Below, one piece after another: positions 1 through 6,323 of a stretch of 10,000 bases of DNA. The stretch covers positions 1 to 10,000 of the forward strand of contig CAIRRW010000292.1 of the NCBI GenBank assembly GCA_903881065.1, written 5' to 3'. Each line of letters begins with the position of its first letter. The stretch's first letter is position 1. The position numbers and the translations under genes are program-made. Origin of the DNA: an uncultured Bacteroidota bacterium. Lineage in GTDB: Bacteria > Bacteroidota > Bacteroidia > 2-12-FULL-35-15. A model generated the notes under the pieces. It worked only from the letters and a program-made list of their open reading frames with translations. It did not search any database and was not told the DNA's origin.

Positions 1-74
1 AGTGATGGAGAAAATATAAAAAATTTCATTAAACACTAAAAGAATAACAAACATTTAAAAATTTACAAAGTCTA

Positions 75-90
75 TTCGAGCGGAGTCGAA
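75..90. repeat. TTCGA-GCGGAG-TCGAA palindrome
   Basis: A perfect 5-bp inverted repeat (TTCGA and TCGAA) surrounds a six-base centre, GCGGAG. It stands out as a GC-containing island in very AT-rich DNA. From memory, closely similar TTCGAGCGGAGTCGA elements are scattered between genes in many Bacteroidota genomes; this recollection was not checked. Its function is unknown; a protein-binding site or a small dispersed repeat are both possible. Confidence 0.45.
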
Positions 91-118
91 AACACACAAA
101 GCAAACAATACCAACCAC

Positions 119-258
119 ATAAAACTTTATAAAGAACTCCATATTTGCAACTGCGCCTGATTGCCGTGGAAATCCTTTTTATTTTTCTTCAAAATAAAAA
201 GATTGGAACAAAAGCAGGGAAGGAACTTGATGGATAGCAGAACTTTTATTCGCCCAAA
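119..258 (+). repeat. Degenerate intergenic repeat, copy 1
   Basis: The left end is the 14-mer ATAAAACTTTATAA (119-132), identical to bases 1505-1518. The right end, 238-258, matches 1641-1661 at 18 of 21 positions by eye. Both copies carry an A/T-rich hairpin in the middle, and the ends are a similar distance apart (140 versus 157 bases). The middle is only weakly alike. I infer two old copies of one dispersed non-coding element in the same orientation, flanking the lipoprotein gene. Confidence 0.5.
171..204. repeat. A/T-rich hairpin inside repeat copy 1
   Basis: CTTTTTATTTT (175-185) and AAAATAAAAAG (191-201) are perfect reverse complements separated by five bases, TCTTC. With one bulged C the stem extends to AAT/ATT at 171-173 and 202-204. 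The stem is nearly all A-T pairs, so it lacks the GC clamp of a strong intrinsic terminator. It may be part of the repeat element rather than a terminator for an upstream gene. Confidence 0.5.
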
Positions 259-266
259 TAAAAGTT
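241..266. repeat. 10-bp hairpin upstream of first gene
   Basis: AACTTTTATT (241-250) and AATAAAAGTT (257-266) are perfect reverse complements around a six-base loop, CGCCCA. It overlaps the right end of repeat copy 1 and lies 62 bases before the first start codon. In copy 2 the left arm is recognisable but the right arm is not, so the palindrome is not kept in both copies. Confidence 0.5.
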
Positions 267-299
267 GTATAAAACGAGATGATGTACCGCCAAAAGCAA

Positions 300-307
300 T
301 ACCTTTA
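300..307 (+). promoter_or_regulatory. Candidate -7 element for first lipoprotein gene
   Basis: TACCTTTA matches the Bacteroidota -7 consensus TAnnTTTG except at the last base. It lies 20 bases before the ATG at 328. No good TTTG -33 element was found at the expected distance, so the call rests on one element only. Confidence 0.35.
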
Positions 308-327
308 CAAAACTTAAATTAAATAGC

Positions 328-1422
328 ATGAAAAATAATTTCAAAATCGCTCTACTTTTATCTGCAACTTTTATAGCAGTATCTGTACTGTTTCAACAGT
401 GTAAAAAAAAGGATTCGGACAGCAACACTACTGCTAACACGGGTAATAATGTGAGTAGCTATACGGATATAAATAATACGTATGGGTTTGGTATTTTTAA
501 TAAGTTGAAAGGTATTTGGGATGGGCCGGTTACTTCTACTACTCCACTTGGCAACTTTAATAATTGGATGGTTGACTTCAGACCTATTTCGGAGAATCAG
601 ATTTCGGAAAAGAGTGAGCTGGATACGGCAAACAATATATATATGAGTTATTTTATTGCGAAATGTAATAATGAATATCGTGTATGCTTTCGCAATGGCG
701 GCACATGGAGCAGCATGACGAGGGTGTCTTACTTTTTGGCGGACAGTGTGTATGAATCGACTGCGAAATCGTACTATCGGTTTTCGGAAATTATAAAGGG
801 CAAGAGTCGCGCTTATACCGAGGTGCTTTTCATAAATGACAGTATGCTTATGAAATCGTACACCAATAAAACCAATACGTTACCTGCTGCTACTTTGCAC
901 ATGAGTTGGACAGCCAAACTGCAGGATACGACAACGTGTATGGCTGCGGTGAGTTATTTTAATTTTCCTAAAAAAACATTGACGAAAGATTTTTCAACTA
1001 CTTTCACCGGACAGCCTGAAGCTATATATTATTCTCTCACTGGCGGAGATCCTTATCCTGAAAGTGCTCAGCCTTACTTTGGCAAAGCGGTTATAAGTTA
1101 TAGTTATGCAAGTGGCTACACTCCGAATCCTAACGTAAAGGTAATGCTTATGCTATCGGCACAGCCACTAATATCAGGCACTGCAATTAATACTGCGAAC
1201 CTCATTTATCGTTCGCGTTACGTTACGCTTTCATCAAACAATCAAACTTTTACTTTCAATAATATTCATCCGGGTACTTATTATTTATATGCCATGTATG
1301 ATACTGATGATAACGTGGCATACAGCACCGGCGATTGGGTAAGTACTACCAATACTACGTTTACGGTGGCTCCACTAGGAACTGTTAATGCTTCAACACA
1401 AATAAACTTTACAATTCCTTAG
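328..1422 (+). CDS. Putative lipoprotein, unrecognised
   Basis: I do not recognise this 364-residue protein. The first 24 residues are a basic start plus a hydrophobic stretch ending LFQQ before Cys25, followed by KKKD. This reads as a type II signal peptide, although Gln before the cysteine is unusual, since Gly, Ala or Ser is commonest. The acidic, polar residues just after the cysteine may act as a Bacteroidota surface-export signal (inference). Residues about 52-200 look beta-rich, with GIWDG near 62-66. The C-terminal part (about 250-364) looks like a beta-sandwich, with PGTYYLYAMYDTDDN (315-329) and TGDW (334-337). Such Asp/Asn-rich loops in small Ig-like modules often bind calcium. The protein is likely cell-envelope or surface located. 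It stands alone, with 328 bases to the next gene and repeat copies on both sides. Confidence 0.75.
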   Translation: MKNNFKIALLLSATFIAVSVLFQQCKKKDSDSNTTANTGNNVSSYTDINNTYGFGIFNKLKGIWDGPVTSTTPLGNFNNWMVDFRPISENQISEKSELDTANNIYMSYFIAKCNNEYRVCFRNGGTWSSMTRVSYFLADSVYESTAKSYYRFSEIIKGKSRAYTEVLFINDSMLMKSYTNKTNTLPAATLHMSWTAKLQDTTTCMAAVSYFNFPKKTLTKDFSTTFTGQPEAIYYSLTGGDPYPESAQPYFGKAVISYSYASGYTPNPNVKVMLMLSAQPLISGTAINTANLIYRSRYVTLSSNNQTFTFNNIHPGTYYLYAMYDTDDNVAYSTGDWVSTTNTTFTVAPLGTVNASTQINFTIP

Positions 1423-1504
1423 GAGATATTGCTTCAGGAATTTAGTTGAATGAATTGTAGGGCTGCTTATCACGGCTGTTGGTATGAATGATAAAGAAAG
1501 TTTT

Positions 1505-1661
1505 ATAAAACTTTATAAGGGATTAAAAACTTGCTTCTGCACCCAACCCGCAAGAAGTATCTTTTTTTGCTATTGCCGCGCAGCGAAAAATAAAAGTAAA
1601 AAGATACCGCGTGTGAGTGGGGATGAACTTTTGTAATGGGCAGAAACTTTATTCGCTCAAA
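1505..1661 (+). repeat. Degenerate intergenic repeat, copy 2
   Basis: It shares the left 14-mer and the right 21-base end with bases 119-258. Its centre holds a longer hairpin: GTATCTTTTT (1557-1566) and AAAAAGATAC (1598-1607) are perfect reverse complements. Inside this lies an alternative inner stem, TTTTTTGCT against AGCGAAAAA, with one T-G pair. The inner GCCGCGCAGC is markedly richer in GC than its surroundings. The better-formed stem suggests this copy is closer to the intact element. It could be a small non-autonomous mobile element or a conserved non-coding element; no transposase is nearby. Confidence 0.5.
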
Positions 1662-1707
1662 TTTGATTTATTTTACTTTGCTCGATTCATTATATTATAG
1701 ATATTGT

Positions 1708-1715
1708 TAAATTTG
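1708..1715 (+). promoter_or_regulatory. Candidate -7 element for etfB
   Basis: TAAATTTG is a full match to the Bacteroidota -7 consensus TAnnTTTG, 35 bases before the etfB ATG. The nearest TTTG upstream (1677-1680) is 27 bases away, longer than the usual gap of about 20, so the -33 half is weak. It would drive etfB and probably etfA and the genes behind it. Confidence 0.45.
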
Positions 1716-1750
1716 CGCTTCTTTAAAAAAAATTATATAAAATAAGTGTT

Positions 1751-2491
1751 ATGAAAATATTGGTTTGTATCAGTAATGTACCCGATACCACTACTAAAAT
1801 TAGTTTTACAAATAATAATACAGCTTTTAATGGGGCGGGTGTTCAGTTTGTAATTAACCCTTTTGATGAATGGTATGCGTTGGTACGTGCTTTGGAATTG
1901 AAGGAAGCACAAGGAGGAAGTGTTACAATAATACATGTGGGGGCTGCTGATAGCGAACCTACTATACGCAAAGGGTTGGCTATAGGGGCTGATGATGCAG
2001 TGAGGATAGATGCGGAGCCGAATGATGCTTTTGCGGTTGCTGAACAAATAGCTGCTTATGCGAAAGATAAAGGTTTCGACCTGATACTTGCAGGTAAGGA
2101 AACGATTAGTTATAACGGGTCGATGGTGGGTGCAATGCTTGCTGAGTTGATGAATCTGCCGTTTGTATCTATGGCAACCAAGCTTGATGTTGCAAATAAT
2201 GTAGCTACTATTGAACATGATATTGATGGCGGAACTGAAGTGGCAGAATGTGCTTTACCTCTGGTAATAGCTGCCAACAAAGGTATGGCGGAAGCCCGCA
2301 TACCTAACATGCGCGGTATTATGGCTGCACGCACAAAACCATTATTGCAAGTACCTGCAATTTCTACTGATAAATTGACTTCTATTTCTTTGTTTGAATT
2401 ATCGAAAGGAAGGACTGATTGCAAATTTATTGATGCCAGCACACCTGAGAAACTAATTGAATTACTGCATACAGAAGCTAAGGCGATTTAG
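1751..2491 (+). CDS. etfB: Electron transfer flavoprotein, beta subunit
   Basis: EtfB is the AMP-binding subunit of the soluble EtfAB heterodimer, which takes electrons from acyl-CoA and other flavin dehydrogenases and passes them to the quinone pool through ETF:quinone oxidoreductase. The 246 residues are close to the usual 250-260. Typical features in order are the N-terminal strand KILVCISNVPDT, GADDAVRID (79-87), AGKETISYNGSMVGAMLAEL (114-133), the beta-subunit signature region beginning VATIEHDIDGGTE (151-163) and running to LPLVIAA, and EARIPNMRGIMAARTKP (181-197), where this family carries its conserved GIM-A-KP stretch. There is no clear Shine-Dalgarno, which is common in this phylum. 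etfA follows after 75 bases, so the pair is almost certainly co-expressed. The fold and partner make the assignment firm; the particular dehydrogenases served cannot be told from here. Confidence 0.95.
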   Translation: MKILVCISNVPDTTTKISFTNNNTAFNGAGVQFVINPFDEWYALVRALELKEAQGGSVTIIHVGAADSEPTIRKGLAIGADDAVRIDAEPNDAFAVAEQIAAYAKDKGFDLILAGKETISYNGSMVGAMLAELMNLPFVSMATKLDVANNVATIEHDIDGGTEVAECALPLVIAANKGMAEARIPNMRGIMAARTKPLLQVPAISTDKLTSISLFELSKGRTDCKFIDASTPEKLIELLHTEAKAI

Positions 2492-2566
2492 TTCATATGT
2501 CATTAGTTTATTAGTGGTTTCGTAAAAAAAAATATAACATTACAACAATATAACAATATAAAATAT

Positions 2567-3535
2567 ATGTCAGTCTTAATATATACAGAGGTTTCGAAAG
2601 GGAAGGTAAAAAAATCTTCGCTGGAAGCAGTGAATTATGGAAGCAGAATAGCTGCACAATTAAATACTACTGCAACAGCAGTGATAGTTGGTGATGTTGA
2701 TTTGAGCGACTTGGGAAAAGCTGGAGCGAAAAAAGTATTGAAATTAAAAAATGATAAACTTGCCAGACTTGATAGTCAGTATTTAAGTTCAGCCATTGAA
2801 CAGGCTGCAAATGCTGAAGGTGCGACAGTTATCATATTTGCACACGACTTCACAGGGAAAGAAGTAGCACCGAGATTGGCTACTAAATTAAAAGCTGGGA
2901 TAGTGGCCGGAGCAGTTGATAATCCTGTTATTTCTGGAGATTCATTTACGGTAAAGAAAAATGTATTTTCGGGAAAAGCAGTTGCTACTTACTCTTTGCA
3001 TTCGGCTAAAAAAATAATATCATTATTACCTAATTCATTTCCTGTTGAATTGAAAGATGGAAGTGCTGAAGCAGTTGATTTCGCAGTTAATCTGGATGGA
3101 ATTAATTCTCCTTTAAAAGTGAAGGAAGTGAAAAAAGATACTTCGGAATTGAATCTTACTGATGCTGAATTAGTAGTATCGGCAGGCAGAGGAATGAAAG
3201 GACCTGAAAACTGGGGAATGATAGAAGACCTTGCAAAATCGTTGGGAGCAGCCACAGCATGTTCGCGTCCAGTAGCTGATATGGATTGGCGTCCGCACCA
3301 CGAACACGTAGGTCAGACAGGCATAGCAATACGTCCTGATTTATACATAGCAATTGGTATTTCAGGTGCTATTCAGCATTTGGCAGGTGTAAATGGAAGT
3401 AAAACTATTGTTGTAATTAACTCTGATAAAGAAGCACCTTTCTTTAAATCTGCTGATTACGGTATTATTGGTGATGCTTTCGAAATTGTCCCGAAACTCA
3501 CAGAAGCAGTGAAAAAGTTTAAAGCAAATCAGTAA
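2567..3535 (+). CDS. etfA: Electron transfer flavoprotein, alpha subunit
   Basis: EtfA carries the redox-active FAD of the EtfAB dimer and works in the cytoplasm with the product of the gene before it. The N-terminal domain (about 1-190) is the alpha/beta fold shared with EtfB. The C-terminal FAD domain (about 200-322) shows VVSAGRGMKGPENW (203-216), ACSRPVADMDW (231-241), HVGQTG (247-252) and the alpha signature LYIAIGISGAIQH (259-271), ending IVVIN where the usual pattern has an Ala before the last two residues. SRP, GQTG and ISGAIQH are the positions that contact FAD in solved structures of the family. The length of 322 is normal and no key residue is missing. The 75-base gap after etfB has two tandem copies of AACAATAT (2544-2559) and no promoter that I can see. 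Confidence 0.95.
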   Translation: MSVLIYTEVSKGKVKKSSLEAVNYGSRIAAQLNTTATAVIVGDVDLSDLGKAGAKKVLKLKNDKLARLDSQYLSSAIEQAANAEGATVIIFAHDFTGKEVAPRLATKLKAGIVAGAVDNPVISGDSFTVKKNVFSGKAVATYSLHSAKKIISLLPNSFPVELKDGSAEAVDFAVNLDGINSPLKVKEVKKDTSELNLTDAELVVSAGRGMKGPENWGMIEDLAKSLGAATACSRPVADMDWRPHHEHVGQTGIAIRPDLYIAIGISGAIQHLAGVNGSKTIVVINSDKEAPFFKSADYGIIGDAFEIVPKLTEAVKKFKANQ

Positions 3536-3538
3536 AGC

Positions 3539-3563
3539 GATTTCGGATTTGTGATTTCGGATT
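3539..3563 (+). repeat. Direct repeat GATTTCGGATT x2
   Basis: GATTTCGGATT occurs at 3539-3549 and 3553-3563, separated by TGT, giving a 14-base period in the short gap between etfA and the next gene. It lies just before the Shine-Dalgarno-like AAAAGGA. It looks like slippage-derived simple sequence rather than an operator, but a paired binding site cannot be excluded. Confidence 0.5.
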
Positions 3564-3576
3564 AAAAGGAAATGCG

Positions 3577-4173
3577 GTGAAAAAAGTTAAATTAGAAATA
3601 GTAGGATTATCCTATAGTCAAACTCAGACTGGTGCTTATGCGCTTGTATTGGGTGAAACCAAAGGCAACAAAAGAAGATTGCCAATAATAATTGGAGGTT
3701 TCGAAGCACAGGCAATAGCAATTGAGTTAGAAAAAATGACTCCTAGCCGCCCACTCACTCATGATTTATTTAAAAGTTTTGCTGAAGGATTTGAGATAAC
3801 CATTGATGAAGTAATTATTTATAATCTTGTTGATGGAATTTTCTATGCAAGATTAGTTTGTCACAATGAACTTGGAAAAACAGTTGAAATAGATGCGCGT
3901 ACATCAGATGCAATAGCTTTGGCTGTAAGGTTTAACTGCCCTATAAACACTTATGAATTTATTCTCGCAAAAGCAGGGATATTACTTGATGATGATGCTA
4001 CGACAACAAAAGAACTTCCGGCAGATGACAATATGATGGAAATGGAAGAAACAAGTTTATTAAAAAAATCAACAGAAGAACTTCAACAATTACTGGAGAA
4101 ATCATTGCACGATGAGGATTATGAACATGCTTCTAAAATTCGTGACGAATTAAATAACCGCAAGAAATCATAA
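3577..4173 (+). CDS. Bifunctional nuclease family (DUF151) protein with UVR motif
   Basis: Residues 1-140 are a DUF151 (BFN) domain: RRLPIIIGGFEAQAIAIELE (33-52), the hallmark RPLTHDL (58-64), and IDARTSDAIALAVR (105-118). Members of this family have been described as nucleases with DNase and RNase activity in plants and as DNA-binding or structural proteins in bacteria, so the reaction is not certain. The tail (about 164-197, STEELQQLLEKSLHDEDYEH and on) is a UVR motif like that of UvrB and UvrC, a helical hairpin for protein contacts; this DUF151-UVR architecture is common in Bacteroidota. The two parts are joined by an acidic, low-complexity linker (138-160). The start is GTG at 3577, supported by AAAAGGA six bases upstream. 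The upstream ATG at 3572 is in another frame and stops after two codons. The next gene follows after 17 bases, implying one transcript. Confidence 0.88.
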   Translation: MKKVKLEIVGLSYSQTQTGAYALVLGETKGNKRRLPIIIGGFEAQAIAIELEKMTPSRPLTHDLFKSFAEGFEITIDEVIIYNLVDGIFYARLVCHNELGKTVEIDARTSDAIALAVRFNCPINTYEFILAKAGILLDDDATTTKELPADDNMMEMEETSLLKKSTEELQQLLEKSLHDEDYEHASKIRDELNNRKKS

Positions 4174-4190
4174 AATAAAATACAATACTT

Positions 4191-5423
4191 ATGGAAAGAT
4201 TTACTGGATTAATAGGTATTGCTTTAATTTTCGGCATCGCCTTTTTATTTTCTAACAATCGTAAAGCTATCAATTACCGCTTAGTTCTTAGCGGTATCGG
4301 ACTTCAAATATGTATTGCAGTTTTAGTATTAAAAGTGCCACCAGTAACCCGCTTCTTTCAATTTCTTGGTAAAGGAATGCAGAAGATAGAGCAGTTCGCA
4401 AAAGAAGGAGCTAACTTTGTGTATGGCGGCATTGTTACTACAAATTATAAAGGCGAACATGTAGATTATACTTCTCCTGAAATATTTGTTTTTGCATTTA
4501 ATATAACAGCTACTATTATTCTGGTTTGCGTTTTGGTTGCAGTATTTTATCATGCAGGAATTATGCAGCGTATAGTTTCTGTAATTGCGAAAGCAATGAA
4601 TTTTGTAATGCGGGTAAGCGGTGCAGAAGCTTTGAGTAATGTAGCATCAGCATTTGTGGGGCAGGTAGAAGCACAGGTAATGATTCGTCCTTACCTGCCA
4701 ACAATGACAAAAAGTGAATTGCTTGCCTCGATGAGTGGAAGTCTGGCTTGTATTGCAGGAGGAATTTTGATTGTTTATACAACTATGGGTGCGAAAGCGG
4801 AATACCTTATCGCCGCTAGTTTAATGGCTGCCCCAGGTGCTTTAGTAATTTCAAAAATTGTTTTTCCAGAAACTGAAGAATCTCAGACAATGGGAAATGT
4901 GAAGTTGGAAGTGAAAAGTCAATACAGCAATTTGATAGACGCTATAAGTCATGGAGCTGCTGATGGATTTAAAATTTCGATGAATGTAATTGCAATGCTA
5001 ATTGGATTTATTGCTTTAATAGCAATGGTAAATTGGATATTGGGACATTTTTATACTGGCTTAACTTTAGACTTTATCTTCGGAAAACTATTTTACCCTA
5101 TGGCTTGGTCCATGGGTGTGCCAACTGCAGATATTAATAGTGCTGCTACTTTATTGGGACAAAAAATTACAGTGAATGAATTTGTTGCATTTAAAAACTT
5201 AACTAGTCATGCAGTACCGGTAATTACTGAAAAAGGAACATTGATTATTAGTGTTGCTATTTGCGGCTTTGCAAATTTCAGCAGTGTAGGAATGCAGATT
5301 GGCGGTATTGGCGCATTAGTTCCTGAACGCAGACATGACCTTGCAAAACTTGGCATGAAAGCTCTTCTCTGTGGAACACTTGCTTCTTATTTGTCAGCAA
5401 CTATTGCCGGTATCCTGATGTAA
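4191..5423 (+). CDS. Concentrative nucleoside transporter (CNT/NupC family)
   Basis: This 410-residue inner-membrane protein matches the CNT family, which imports nucleosides with Na+ or H+. It has the hydrophobic N-terminal helices, re-entrant hairpin 1 with GQVEAQ (157-162), helix 4 region with IAGGILIVY (188-196), NEFVAF (329-334) and CGFANFSSVGMQIGGIGALVP (358-378 region). By comparison with the Vibrio cholerae CNT structure, Glu330, Asn362 and Ser365 correspond to ribose-binding Glu332, Asn368 and Ser371, all kept. Hairpin 1 is unusual: the common form is GQTEAP, but Thr is replaced by Val159 and Pro by Gln162. The Thr lies at the nucleobase, so base preference may differ. A polar segment at about residues 60-95 looks like an extra-membrane loop. 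It lies upstream of thyA, which fits nucleoside supply to the pyrimidine pool, but the substrate is not shown. Confidence 0.88.
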   Translation: MERFTGLIGIALIFGIAFLFSNNRKAINYRLVLSGIGLQICIAVLVLKVPPVTRFFQFLGKGMQKIEQFAKEGANFVYGGIVTTNYKGEHVDYTSPEIFVFAFNITATIILVCVLVAVFYHAGIMQRIVSVIAKAMNFVMRVSGAEALSNVASAFVGQVEAQVMIRPYLPTMTKSELLASMSGSLACIAGGILIVYTTMGAKAEYLIAASLMAAPGALVISKIVFPETEESQTMGNVKLEVKSQYSNLIDAISHGAADGFKISMNVIAMLIGFIALIAMVNWILGHFYTGLTLDFIFGKLFYPMAWSMGVPTADINSAATLLGQKITVNEFVAFKNLTSHAVPVITEKGTLIISVAICGFANFSSVGMQIGGIGALVPERRHDLAKLGMKALLCGTLASYLSATIAGILM

Positions 5424-5485
5424 TTTTTGTTGATAGCTTTTCAAAAGTATCTTTAAGTTATTCTTCTTAATTCATTCTCCCTATT

Positions 5486-5493
5486 TACCTTTG
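5486..5493 (+). promoter_or_regulatory. Candidate -7 element for thyA-folA
   Basis: TACCTTTG is a full match to TAnnTTTG, 23 bases before the thyA ATG, in the 93-base gap after the transporter gene. No proper TTTG was found about 20 bases upstream; TTCTTC is the nearest. It would let thyA and folA be transcribed apart from the genes before them. Confidence 0.45.
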
Positions 5494-5516
5494 AAACTTC
5501 TTATTAGAAAATTACA

Positions 5517-6311
5517 ATGAAACAATATCACGATTTAATGAACCATGTTTTGGAACACGGAGCCACCAAAACAGATAGAACAGGAACGGGAACAATATCT
5601 GTGTTCGGCTATCAAATGCGTTTCGATTTGCAGGAAGGATTTCCGATACTTACCACAAAAAAACTTCATCTAAAATCCATACTTCATGAGTTGCTTTGGT
5701 TTTTGAAAGGAGATACTAATATTAAGTATTTAAAAGAAAACGGAGTGAAAATATGGGATGAATGGGCAGATGAAAATGGCAATCTCGGTCCTGTTTATGG
5801 TTCGCAATGGAGAAGTTGGCAAGCTACTGATGGAAGAACAATCGATCAGATTACACAAGTTGTTAATCAAATAAAACAGAACCCAGATAGTAGAAGAATG
5901 ATAGTAAGTGCGTGGAATGTAGGTGAAATTGATAAAATGAAATTGCCACCCTGCCATGCATTCTTCCAGTTTTATGTTGCCAATGGAAAGTTAAGTTGTC
6001 AGCTTTATCAGCGAAGTGCAGACATATTTCTAGGTGTTCCTTTTAACATTGCTTCTTATGCGCTTCTTACCATGATGATGGCACAAGTAGGTGATTTAAA
6101 AGCGGGAGAATTTATTCATACTCTTGGTGATGCTCACCTTTATTCTAACCATACAGAGCAGGCTAATTTGCAACTTACACGTGAGCTTCGCCCCTTACCT
6201 ACTTTAAAAATCAATCCTGAAATAAAGGATATTTTCGGCTTTAAATATGAAGATTTCATTTTAGAGGGATATGATCCACATCCTCATATTAAAGCTGATG
6301 TTGCTGTTTAG
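5517..6311 (+). CDS. thyA: Thymidylate synthase
   Basis: ThyA methylates dUMP to dTMP with 5,10-methylenetetrahydrofolate, giving dihydrofolate; it acts in the cytoplasm as a homodimer. The 264 residues equal the E. coli enzyme in length and key residues fall on the same numbers: Arg21, Trp80, Arg126-Arg127 from the partner subunit, catalytic Cys146 in LPPCHAFFQF, QRSAD (165-169), Asn177, and His207 and Tyr209 in DAHLY. The C-terminus ends DVAV, where E. coli ends in PVAI. Nothing is missing, so the enzyme should be active. The ATG at 5517 follows a short AT-rich leader with no Shine-Dalgarno. folA starts 12 bases after the stop, the classic thyA-folA arrangement in which FolA recycles the dihydrofolate that ThyA makes. 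Confidence 0.97.
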   Translation: MKQYHDLMNHVLEHGATKTDRTGTGTISVFGYQMRFDLQEGFPILTTKKLHLKSILHELLWFLKGDTNIKYLKENGVKIWDEWADENGNLGPVYGSQWRSWQATDGRTIDQITQVVNQIKQNPDSRRMIVSAWNVGEIDKMKLPPCHAFFQFYVANGKLSCQLYQRSADIFLGVPFNIASYALLTMMMAQVGDLKAGEFIHTLGDAHLYSNHTEQANLQLTRELRPLPTLKINPEIKDIFGFKYEDFILEGYDPHPHIKADVAV

Positions 6312-6323
6312 TAAAAAGAGATT

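Larger units (their letters stand above)
1..327. other. Gene-free region with palindromes and repeat copy
   Basis: I see no convincing gene on either strand. The stretch is strongly AT-rich and holds a short TTCGA/TCGAA palindrome, one copy of a degenerate repeat shared with the next intergenic region, two perfect A/T-rich hairpins and a promoter-like element just before the first gene. The first 39 bases are open in frame 1 up to a TAA and could be the tail of an upstream gene, but 12 codons are too few to judge. Confidence 0.6.
1423..1750. other. Gene-free region between lipoprotein gene and etfB
   Basis: No believable gene on either strand; the minus-strand reading frames here and into etfB are cysteine- and isoleucine-rich antisense artefacts. 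The stretch holds a perfect 14-bp palindrome AGTTTTATAAAACT (1499-1512), the second copy of the degenerate repeat, and the likely etfB promoter at its right end. No clear intrinsic terminator follows the lipoprotein gene. Confidence 0.6.

Noticed and set aside
1..39. Frame 1 is open for 12 codons and ends in TAA, possibly the end of an upstream gene.
   Set aside because: Too short to judge; no motif or homology visible, and chance gives such runs easily.
119..1661. The two flanking repeats as ends of a composite transposon carrying the lipoprotein gene
   Set aside because: No transposase, no target-site duplication recognised, and the copies are strongly diverged.
1733..2218. 161-codon minus-strand frame antisense to etfB
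   Set aside because: Composition rich in Cys, Ile, Tyr and Ser without any domain pattern, fully overlapped by a certain etfB.
2110..2442. Minus-strand frame inside etfB
   Set aside because: Shadow of the etfB codon pattern; no start context or recognisable motif.
2492..2566. Possible promoter in the etfB-etfA gap
   Set aside because: Only A/T-rich simple sequence with two AACAATAT units; no TAnnTTTG match and the two genes need equal expression.
5424..5485. CTTTTCAAAAG after the transporter gene as a terminator
   Set aside because: The arms leave a one-base loop, which cannot fold as drawn, and no T-run follows directly.
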